Shown piece by piece: positions 1-5,406 of a DNA stretch of 6,721 bases. Under the pieces are notes generated by a model. It had not been told where the DNA came from, did no database searches, and saw only the letters and a list, made by a program, of their open reading frames with translations. The translations under genes and the position numbers were made by a program. The stretch is from JBCCEV01 sp039030125. GTDB lineage: Bacteria; Pseudomonadota; Gammaproteobacteria; Ga0077536. The stretch covers positions 1-6,721 of the forward strand of contig JBCCEV010000195.1 of assembly GCA_039030125.1 (NCBI GenBank). The letters run 5' to 3'. How positions within the stretch are numbered: the first letter of the stretch is position 1; each line of letters begins with the position of its first letter.

Positions 1-188
1 CCACGCATCGCTATACCCAAGCCCGGGACTTTCCCAATGCCTCGCTCGTGATCGATTCGATGGGCGAACCTGATGAGCCATTTAACGTGGCTTATGGCGA
101 TACCCATGAAGCCACGTTTCTGGATACCAAGTTGCTCGACACATTGCTCGTCAAGCGGAACACGCCATCAAGTTCCGCCGCAGCTTAA
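1..188 (+). CDS. HAD-superfamily (CbbY-like) hydrolase, C-terminal fragment
   Basis: An open frame runs from the left edge (first complete codon at 3) to TAA at 186-188 and gives the last 61 residues of a protein whose start is outside the window. The segment RYTQARDFPNASLVIDSMGE (fragment residues 3-22), followed by PDEPF, resembles the tail of CbbY-like HAD phosphatases, where an SxYTxxEDFxxADxVxDxxGDP pattern follows the last Rossmann strand. Such enzymes dephosphorylate small sugar phosphates or related metabolites in the cytoplasm. The catalytic motifs (DxD, the Ser/Thr, the Lys, the acidic pair) lie upstream and cannot be checked. The last eight residues are Ser/Ala/Pro-rich and probably disordered. 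The stop is 9 bp before the regulator at 198 on the same strand, with no terminator between, so the two are probably co-transcribed. Openness of the frame is seen directly; the family call is recollection-based and moderate. Confidence 0.6.
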   Translation, partial: THRYTQARDFPNASLVIDSMGEPDEPFNVAYGDTHEATFLDTKLLDTLLVKRNTPSSSAAA

Positions 189-197
189 GCTAAACCA

Positions 198-1118
198 ATG
201 ACTTTAACTGAGCTTCGTTATGTGATCACGGTGGCCAAGACGCTGCACTTTGGTCGAGCAGCCGATGCCTGCTTTGTTTCACAGCCCACCCTCAGCGTGG
301 GAATTCGCAAACTCGAGGAGGAACTTGGAGTCCGAATCTTTGAGCGCAATCGCAATGAAGTTCTGATCACGCCGGAAGGGCAGCAGCTTGTAGACCAAGC
401 GTCTCGCGTACTCGAGGCGGCGAATACCTTCAAGGACATCGCTGCCGCGCAAAGTGACCCGATCGGCAAGCAGATCCGGCTTGGTGTGATCTACACCGTT
501 GGCCCATTTTTAGTACCGGCTTTGATTAACCAACTAAAGCGCGCCGTGCCCGACACTAGCTTGGTTATCCGTGAGAATTTCACCGACGCGCTAGCAGAAG
601 AAATGAAACGCGGTGAAATTGACGCCGCCATTTTATCTGAGCCCTTTGAGGAGCCAGCGTTTGCGTCGATCCCGCTGTATGACGAAGAATTTCTCGTCGT
701 CTCACCTGGCGACCACAGCTTCGCGAAAGCAAGATCGGTGGCTCCCGGCAAGCTTGAGGACGAAAACCTGATTCTATTAGCGGCGCGTAACTGCTTTCGC
801 GATCAAGTGCTTCACTTTTGTCCAGAATGCAATCCAGGCCAGCAGTCGCAGGTTTCCCAAGCCATGCTGGAAGGGAGTTCGTTGAATACCATCGTCCAAA
901 TGGTTGCAACTGGCGCGGGCATAACTGTCATCCCCGCGACCTGGCAAGTGGATAAGGCTTTGGATAAATTACTAGCGGTGAAGCCCTTCACGAAGCCTAA
1001 ACCCCAGCGCCGCGTGTCGCTGTACTACCGGCGTACCTTCGGTAAACCACAGGCGATTCGTTGTCTTGTTGAGGCGGTTAGGGCGGCCAAGTTTAAGAAC
1101 GTTAATTACCTTAGTTAA
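198..1118 (+). CDS. oxyR: OxyR-like LysR-family peroxide-responsive transcriptional regulator
   Basis: This 306-residue protein has LysR architecture: an N-terminal winged helix-turn-helix (about residues 1-60, with RAADACFVSQPTLS at 20-33), a linker helix to about 88, and a periplasmic-binding-protein-like effector domain (about 92-300). Cys199 and Cys208 sit at the same numbers as the E. coli OxyR redox pair, in the context CFRDQVLHFC. The TVGP segment begins at Thr100, as in E. coli. OxyR senses hydrogen peroxide by forming a disulfide between these cysteines and then activates antioxidant genes. Two differences from E. coli are visible: Asn198 in place of His before the peroxidatic Cys, and an extra Cys211 that makes a CPEC motif. 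The start is set by the match to the OxyR N-terminus; the Shine-Dalgarno is weak. The gene follows a HAD hydrolase by 9 bp and converges with the gene at 1128-2243. Its targets here are unknown, and it need not control the catabolic genes beside it. Confidence 0.88.
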   Translation: MTLTELRYVITVAKTLHFGRAADACFVSQPTLSVGIRKLEEELGVRIFERNRNEVLITPEGQQLVDQASRVLEAANTFKDIAAAQSDPIGKQIRLGVIYTVGPFLVPALINQLKRAVPDTSLVIRENFTDALAEEMKRGEIDAAILSEPFEEPAFASIPLYDEEFLVVSPGDHSFAKARSVAPGKLEDENLILLAARNCFRDQVLHFCPECNPGQQSQVSQAMLEGSSLNTIVQMVATGAGITVIPATWQVDKALDKLLAVKPFTKPKPQRRVSLYYRRTFGKPQAIRCLVEAVRAAKFKNVNYLS

Positions 1119-1127
1119 GCCACCACC

Positions 1128-2243
1128 TCAGGCAAAACCGTAGCGCGGATAAGGTCCAGAGATCGTGTGCTCGAAATGCGCCATGCCGAGCGCGCCGTTC
1201 GCAGCGGTTATCCGCATCGGGAACTCGGTCGGGCCCAATCGATATTTCTCAGGTACATGAGGGGGGCCGGTAGTCTTGGCGCCCGGCGTGACGTCGTAGG
1301 CATCATGTTCCGTCGTTTCGCTTCCCCGGTAGATGCCAGGCCCCAATCCATCGCGCCAGCCCCGGTAATAACCACCGCCTTGGACGTCGGCTGGTGTGCC
1401 AACCAGCTCTAGTTCGTAACGTCGCGTTGAGCCATCTTCGCCGTCTAGTTCAATCACGCCGCCGCTCGGGCGCGAAGTTCCAGCGCGATAAGTTAATTCG
1501 TGACGAACGGCGATCAACTTCACTGTGTCGCCATCTGAAAAATCGAGTCGTCCCTCGAAATCCAGGGTGTTTCCAGCGCTATCCTCGTGGGTATTGAAAA
1601 AACCGGCGTGATCTTCAACCTCAAACGGAACCCACAGACGTAGAGCGCGCCGATCCGCTTCCCGTTCCGTTCTATCGATACCCTGGATGCCGGTGGGGAT
1701 CCCCATCGAGGATCGCACGCCCCAAGAGTGATCGCGCATCGCGTGCCACTGATCGATTTCAATCTCGTGCCCGTCAAGTATTGCCTGACCAACGGCACGG
1801 CAAATTTGTGTGTAACGGATCAAGTCGTTCACCACGGCGCCAAACTTCATATGTTGATAGCGTTCCTCAACAAAAGGCGGCGATTGTGCGGACAACTCGA
1901 CTGCAAACGTTAATCCGGAGGGGTTCTCATCAAGCCGCAATGCGATGCGCGTCATCGGTTCAATGATGTCTATAGCCAAAGGTCCAACACTAAGCTCATT
2001 GACCCGCGGGTGGAGAGCGCGGGAGATCCGCACCGAGCGTTGACGATTTTCGTGAGCGACCGTGCTCCACCCATCCATGACGTTAACGTTTGGATGCAAT
2101 CGCAGACCCGCGCAGAAATACCAATCCGGTGCATAGAAAGCCATGAAGTAACCATCGTTATAGTGGGCGTCAGTCGTCGCCACCTGATGAAAGGGGGCCG
2201 GATGTTGATGAAATGGGTAATCGTCAAATGGGCTTAAACGCAT
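1128..2243 (-). CDS. Uncharacterised CrtC/AttH-like (DUF7065/DUF7064-type) protein
   Basis: This is a 371-residue protein of no firmly known function. There is no signal peptide and no membrane segment, so it is probably cytoplasmic. It appears to have two halves. Residues 1-165 carry a His- and aromatic-rich start (PFHQHPAPFHQ at 10-20; DWYFCAGLRLHPN at 40-52). Residues 165-371 carry MRDHSWGVR (169-177), a Gly/Tyr-rich YYRGWRDG (292-299) and the ending GPYPRYGF (363-370). The DHSWG signature and beta-rich pattern recall lipocalin-like CrtC (carotenoid 1,2-hydratase) and AttH proteins. From memory this pair corresponds to Pfam DUF7065 plus DUF7064, seen near hydrophobic-compound catabolism genes; no search was run. 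The ATG at 2243 is well placed, because an in-frame stop (TAG, complement of 2265-2267) lies just upstream. The ribosome site is weak (GGAAAA). It is divergent from the crotonase across 196 bp and ends 9 bp from oxyR. It may hydrate or isomerise a lipid-like substrate (inference). Confidence 0.6.
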   Translation of the reverse strand: MRLSPFDDYPFHQHPAPFHQVATTDAHYNDGYFMAFYAPDWYFCAGLRLHPNVNVMDGWSTVAHENRQRSVRISRALHPRVNELSVGPLAIDIIEPMTRIALRLDENPSGLTFAVELSAQSPPFVEERYQHMKFGAVVNDLIRYTQICRAVGQAILDGHEIEIDQWHAMRDHSWGVRSSMGIPTGIQGIDRTEREADRRALRLWVPFEVEDHAGFFNTHEDSAGNTLDFEGRLDFSDGDTVKLIAVRHELTYRAGTSRPSGGVIELDGEDGSTRRYELELVGTPADVQGGGYYRGWRDGLGPGIYRGSETTEHDAYDVTPGAKTTGPPHVPEKYRLGPTEFPMRITAANGALGMAHFEHTISGPYPRYGFA

Positions 2244-2379
2244 GGTTAAATTTTCCGCGTACGGCTAAATGCTCGATAATCGCCAGTTGCTGCAGATTGA
2301 ACGGACAGCGAGGCGTCGGCTCATTAGAACCATAATCTGTCGCACTCGGCAATTTAGCAGCCCGGTCTTGGCAATACGA

Positions 2380-2409
2380 CGCACTGCCCTTGGCCACAAC
2401 GGCAGTGCG
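2380..2409. promoter_or_regulatory. 30-bp interrupted palindrome: candidate operator or 5'-UTR hairpin
   Basis: CGCACTGCC (2380-2388) is perfectly complementary in reverse to GGCAGTGCG (2401-2409). Inside these arms a C/C mismatch is followed by a second pairing of TTG (2390-2392) with CAA (2397-2399) around GCCA, so 12 of 15 positions pair about one centre (2394.5). The equivalent half-site points are about two helical turns apart, which suits a dimeric repressor such as a TetR-family protein. As RNA it would form a 9-bp stem, an internal mismatch, a 3-bp stem and a tetraloop. No T-run follows, so a terminator is unlikely. It ends 30 bp before the crotonase start. The symmetry is seen directly; the role is inferred. 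Confidence 0.6.
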
Positions 2410-2425
2410 CGGGCGAGAAATAGGT

Positions 2426-2432
2426 AAAGGAG
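2426..2432 (+). promoter_or_regulatory. Strong ribosome binding site of the crotonase gene
   Basis: AAAGGAG lies 7 nt before the ATG at 2440 in an A-rich leader. It fixes the start of the crotonase and is clearly the best Shine-Dalgarno in the window; the other genes have weak ones. This suggests strong translation initiation for this enzyme. Confidence 0.8.
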
Positions 2433-2439
2433 AAACAAA

Positions 2440-3345
2440 ATGTCTTATGAAACGTTGGTCTATCAATCAGCCGAGGCGATCGCGACGATTACGCTCAACC
2501 GCCCCGATGACCTCAACACCATCGTGCCGCCAATGACCGATGAAATCGCCTCGGCGATCGCCGAGGCCGAGCGCGATCCCGCCGTCAAAGTAATCGTATT
2601 TCGCGGCGCCGGCCGTGCTTTTTGTGCGGGCTTCAATTTCGGCCGGGGGTTTCATCATTGGGACGACAATTTGACGACAGACGGCCAATGGGACGCCGGC
2701 AAGGATTTTATGGTGACAACGTCGCAGGTCCAGGGCTGGGTGCCGAAATTCATGAGCCTGTGGAACTGCCCGAAACCTGTGATCTGTATGGTTCACGGCT
2801 GGGCACTAGGTGGCGGCAGCGAACTCGCTTTGTGCGGCGACATTGTGATCATGTCCGAAGACGCGCGGATCGGAACCCCTTACTCCAGAATGTGGGGTTG
2901 TCACCATGCGGGCATGTGGGTTCATCGCTTGGGTTTAGCAAAAGCCAAAGAGCTTGCCCTGACAGGAAAGCCATTGTCTGGACCCCAGGCGGTTGAATTC
3001 GGACTCGTTAATCGGGCGGTGCCGTTTAGCGAACTCGAAAACGAAACCTATCAACTCGCCAGCGAATTGGCGTCAATTCCCTTATCGCAGCTGGCTTCGA
3101 TGAAACTGGTTGTCAATCAGGCTTACGAAAACATGGGTCTTAGATCGACGCAGCTACTGGGCTCCGTGCTCGACGGCTTAATGCGTAACACTCCGGAAGC
3201 TCTAGAGTTCATCGAGTTTGCAGAGCAAGCCGGTGTGCCGGCAGCGGTTGCCAAGCGTGACGGCCTGTTTGAGGATTATTCACAGGGTGATAGCAGCGAT
3301 AAACCCAATCCAAATCACTCCTTTGACCCACCAAAGGTGGCGTAA
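2440..3345 (+). CDS. Crotonase-fold (enoyl-CoA hydratase/isomerase family) enzyme with atypical active site
   Basis: This 301-residue cytoplasmic enzyme acts on acyl-CoA thioesters. The crotonase core is clear: the N-terminal strand with TLNRPDDLN (18-26), the first oxyanion-hole segment GRAFCAGFNF (58-67), the second at ALGGGSELAL (122-131), and the C-terminal helical part from about 205. Glu128 matches the first catalytic Glu of rat enoyl-CoA hydratase (Glu144). The position of its second Glu (Glu164, GQPE) reads GTPY here, giving Tyr148, and is followed by the unusual RMWGCHHAGMWVHRLG (150-165). A plain syn-hydratase is therefore unlikely; an isomerase, hydrolase, lyase or ring-cleaving role is possible. 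It is about 40 residues longer than a minimal crotonase, because of a 69-100 insert and a polar Asp/Ser/Pro/Asn tail (281-301). The start is fixed by the AAAGGAG site. It lies 150 bp before the monooxygenase on the same strand and may share its operon. Confidence 0.85.
   Translation: MSYETLVYQSAEAIATITLNRPDDLNTIVPPMTDEIASAIAEAERDPAVKVIVFRGAGRAFCAGFNFGRGFHHWDDNLTTDGQWDAGKDFMVTTSQVQGWVPKFMSLWNCPKPVICMVHGWALGGGSELALCGDIVIMSEDARIGTPYSRMWGCHHAGMWVHRLGLAKAKELALTGKPLSGPQAVEFGLVNRAVPFSELENETYQLASELASIPLSQLASMKLVVNQAYENMGLRSTQLLGSVLDGLMRNTPEALEFIEFAEQAGVPAAVAKRDGLFEDYSQGDSSDKPNPNHSFDPPKVA
2548..2567. repeat. 20-bp perfect palindrome inside the crotonase gene
   Basis: The arm GCCTCGGCGA is followed at once by its reverse complement TCGCCGAGGC, centred between 2557 and 2558. 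The core is the octamer GCGATCGC, which also occurs at 2476-2483 in the same gene and at 5882-5889. The stretch codes for Ile-Ala-Ser-Ala-Ile-Ala-Glu-Ala, so Ala/Glu codons may explain it. A regulatory or methylation role is not shown. Confidence 0.55.
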
Positions 3346-3495
3346 TCTTCACGCGATAGCGGAGGTTCAATCGTCTCGGTTGCCGCCATCGATCTAACGC
3401 CCGCGTGATTGGCGACACAACGCGGCAAGCGCAAGTGATTTAAACTTGCAGAGGCCAAACAGGCGCCCCAGGTTTTTAGAAATCGGATAGAAAAC
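3346..3495. other. 150-bp spacer between crotonase and monooxygenase genes
   Basis: This non-coding spacer separates two genes on the same strand. The one symmetry seen is GCAAGT (3431-3436) facing ACTTGC (3444-3449) across 7 nt, which could be an operator or a short hairpin. There is no GC-rich stem followed by a T-run, so no intrinsic terminator is called, and read-through from the crotonase is plausible. The ribosome site of the downstream gene is weak: GGA at 3485-3487, 8 nt before the ATG. No recognisable promoter or small gene was found. Confidence 0.5.
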
Positions 3496-5397
3496 ATGCC
3501 GAACGCGCAGGAACAATTCGCCGCCGCGGTCAAAGTTGCCAATATTCCAACCTTGCTGATGGTGCTGGTGCAGATGACCGGTCAACAACGCTGGCTCGAA
3601 TCACCATACCGTCCCTCTCGCGGCACGGGCTTGGGCGATCATGACACCGGCGGTTTGCCGGAGGAGATTCAAGACGAGATACGCGCGGCGGCGCTGATTG
3701 CCATTAACCGCTGGTATGCAGGCGAACCCTTAGCCATGCCAGCGCCGGATAATGACACGCTTGTGAAGATGCTGAGCGTGGCGATGGGCGAGCCAGTGCC
3801 CGAGGCATACGGCGAATTTACCCAAAGTCTGTTTGGGTTTCGACCGATGACGCCCAAAAAACTCGACCTACCCGACGGATTCAGTGCGATCATTATCGGG
3901 GCTGGCGTATCGGGAATTTGCGCGGCTGTGAATTTTAAAGCGGCCGGGATCCCCTTCACAATCCTTGAAAAAAACTCGGAAGTCGGTGGTGTGTGGCTTG
4001 AAAACCGCTACCCCGGCGCCGGCGTCGATACACCCAATCACTTGTACTCCTACTCTTTCAGTAAATACGACTGGTCGATGTTCTTCGCATTGCGCGATGA
4101 ACTGCACGAATACTTACAATCCATCGCGAATGAGCATGACCTAGCACCACACATTCGTTTCAAAACCCGTGTCAACGAGGCGCGCTACGACGAAGGCACA
4201 CAAACCTGGACGGTCGACGCGACCGATCCCCAAGGACGTTCTACTTCGCTAGTCGCAAACGTCGTGATCAGCGCCTGTGGAATTTTTAATCCGCCGGTGA
4301 AGCCCAATATCAAGGGGCTCGACGATTTCGCAGGCCCGGCATTTCACTCCGCTGAATGGCCCAAAGATCTATCGCTCGAGGGTAAACGCGTCGCCATTAT
4401 TGGCAACGGCGCGAGCTGCATGCAGATCGGGCCTGAAATTCAGAATCAGGTCAAAGCACTCACTATCTTTCAGCGCTCTGCGCATTGGGCCGCGCCATTT
4501 GAGCAATTTCGCCGCGAGGTCTCGGCGGCGCTCAGATTTTTGATCAAGGAGGTACCGCTCTATCAAGCCTGGTATCGCACCCGTTTGGCCTGGACCTTTA
4601 ACGACAAAGTTCATGAATCCTTGCAGCGCGATCCCGATTGGGAGCACAGCGATCGATCACTGAACGCGATTAACGATCAGCATCGCGCGTATTTTACTCA
4701 GTACATCAAGCGCGAGTTAGGTGAGCGCATCGATTTGCTCGATAAAGTGCTGCCGACCTATCCACCGTTTGGCAAGCGCATGCTGCTGGACAACGGCTGG
4801 TATCGTATGCTCCGCAACGAGCGCGTCACATTAATCGACGACACGATCACTGAGATCGATGGCAGTATGGTGGTAACCGATACCGGCGATCGATTCGAAG
4901 CGGACATTCTAATCATCGCCACGGGTTTTGACGTACTGCGGTTCATCAATACCTACGAGGTCGCCGGTCGCGGCGGTAAAAAGCTACGCGACGCATGGGA
5001 AGACGATAATGCGCAGGCCTATTTGGGCACCGTCGTTCCCGAGTTCCCGAATTTTTTTACGCTCTACGGCCCCAACCTACAGCCTGGACATGGCGGTAGC
5101 TTGGTGGTGGTGGTCGAGATGCAGATGAATTACATCATGGATCTCATCGCGAAAATGGTCGATGGCAATATCGGCGCGGTTGAATGCCGGCGGGATGTTC
5201 ACGACGAGTACATCGCGCGCTGCGACAGCGCGCATGAGAACATGGTATGGGCACACCGAGGCATGACTACTTATTATCGCAACGATCGTGGGCGGATCGT
5301 TGTGAATTCGCCATTTAAGAACGTTGACTACTTCTCTTGGACAAGGCGTGCGAGCCTGAGCGATTTCGAAACCGAGCCCCGGCGTAAACAAAGTTAA
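3496..5397 (+). CDS. Type I Baeyer-Villiger monooxygenase, 4-hydroxyacetophenone monooxygenase-like
   Basis: This 633-residue FAD- and NADPH-dependent enzyme inserts one oxygen atom from O2 next to a ketone carbonyl, giving an ester or lactone. An N-terminal region of about 125 residues (ANIPTLLMVL at 15-24; LPEEIQDEIRAAAL at 54-67) matches the extension typical of 4-hydroxyacetophenone monooxygenase (about 640 residues) and absent from shorter members. The FAD Rossmann motif GAGVSG is at 135-140. The GGxWxxxxYPGxxxD motif is at 164-178, ending in Asp178. The type I fingerprint FxGxxxHxxxWP is complete at 278-289, the NADPH Rossmann motif GNGASC is at 303-308, ATGFD is at 475-479, and Lys427-Arg428 fit the catalytic Lys-Arg pair. 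All expected residues are present, so it should be active. An in-frame TGA at 3436-3438 limits the start, and the match to the family's N-terminus supports the ATG at 3496. The substrate (aryl, alicyclic or terpenoid/steroid ketone) cannot be read from the sequence. It ends 9 bp from the convergent aminotransferase. Confidence 0.92.
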   Translation: MPNAQEQFAAAVKVANIPTLLMVLVQMTGQQRWLESPYRPSRGTGLGDHDTGGLPEEIQDEIRAAALIAINRWYAGEPLAMPAPDNDTLVKMLSVAMGEPVPEAYGEFTQSLFGFRPMTPKKLDLPDGFSAIIIGAGVSGICAAVNFKAAGIPFTILEKNSEVGGVWLENRYPGAGVDTPNHLYSYSFSKYDWSMFFALRDELHEYLQSIANEHDLAPHIRFKTRVNEARYDEGTQTWTVDATDPQGRSTSLVANVVISACGIFNPPVKPNIKGLDDFAGPAFHSAEWPKDLSLEGKRVAIIGNGASCMQIGPEIQNQVKALTIFQRSAHWAAPFEQFRREVSAALRFLIKEVPLYQAWYRTRLAWTFNDKVHESLQRDPDWEHSDRSLNAINDQHRAYFTQYIKRELGERIDLLDKVLPTYPPFGKRMLLDNGWYRMLRNERVTLIDDTITEIDGSMVVTDTGDRFEADILIIATGFDVLRFINTYEVAGRGGKKLRDAWEDDNAQAYLGTVVPEFPNFFTLYGPNLQPGHGGSLVVVVEMQMNYIMDLIAKMVDGNIGAVECRRDVHDEYIARCDSAHENMVWAHRGMTTYYRNDRGRIVVNSPFKNVDYFSWTRRASLSDFETEPRRKQS

Positions 5398-5406
5398 GCG
5401 GGCCGG

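Larger units (their letters stand above)
2244..2439. promoter_or_regulatory. Divergent intergenic control region
   Basis: These 196 bp separate the start codons of two divergent genes and should hold both promoters. On the plus strand a -10-like CATAAT lies at 2331-2336 without a well-spaced -35 element, and TTGGCA at 2368-2373 resembles a -35 element without a good -10, so no promoter is assigned with confidence. GGCAAT occurs at 2348-2353 and 2370-2375, 22 bp apart, and CGCACT at 2341-2346 and 2380-2385. The half next to the crotonase contains the dyad at 2380-2409 and the ribosome site at 2426-2432. No convincing small gene lies here. Confidence 0.6.

Noticed and set aside
580..909. A 109-codon minus-strand open frame inside oxyR
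   Set aside because: It lies wholly within a well-supported gene, is Arg/Ser-rich in the way of antisense frames, and shows no family signature.
1119..1127. Bidirectional terminator between oxyR and the convergent gene
   Set aside because: The gap is 9 bp and no GC-rich stem with flanking A/T runs is visible in it or just outside it.
1694..1705. 12-bp palindrome TGGGGATCCCCA in the CrtC-like gene
   Set aside because: It is short, in coding DNA, fully explained by Gly-Ile-Pro codons, and has no second copy.
2368..2385. Sigma-54 promoter suggested by TTGGCA
   Set aside because: The GG at 2370-2371 has no GC at the required spacing for a -24/-12 promoter.
2244..2439. OxyR binding site controlling the divergent genes
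   Set aside because: No spaced ATAG/CTAT elements of the OxyR consensus were seen, so a regulatory link with the OxyR-like gene is not claimed.
2224..2466. An 80-codon minus-strand open frame covering the whole divergent spacer
   Set aside because: It begins inside the crotonase gene and ends inside the CrtC-like gene, runs antisense to the strong ribosome site and dyad, and has no recognisable protein pattern.
5077..5391. A 104-codon minus-strand open frame at the end of the monooxygenase gene
   Set aside because: It is antisense to the conserved C-terminal part of the enzyme and has His-repeat artefacts from GTGGTGGTG codons. It is not a real gene.
5398..5406. Bidirectional terminator between the monooxygenase and aminotransferase genes
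   Set aside because: A short GCCGGC palindrome is present, but the stem is too short and there is no T-run. The equal 9-bp convergent gaps here and at 1119-1127 are taken as coincidence.
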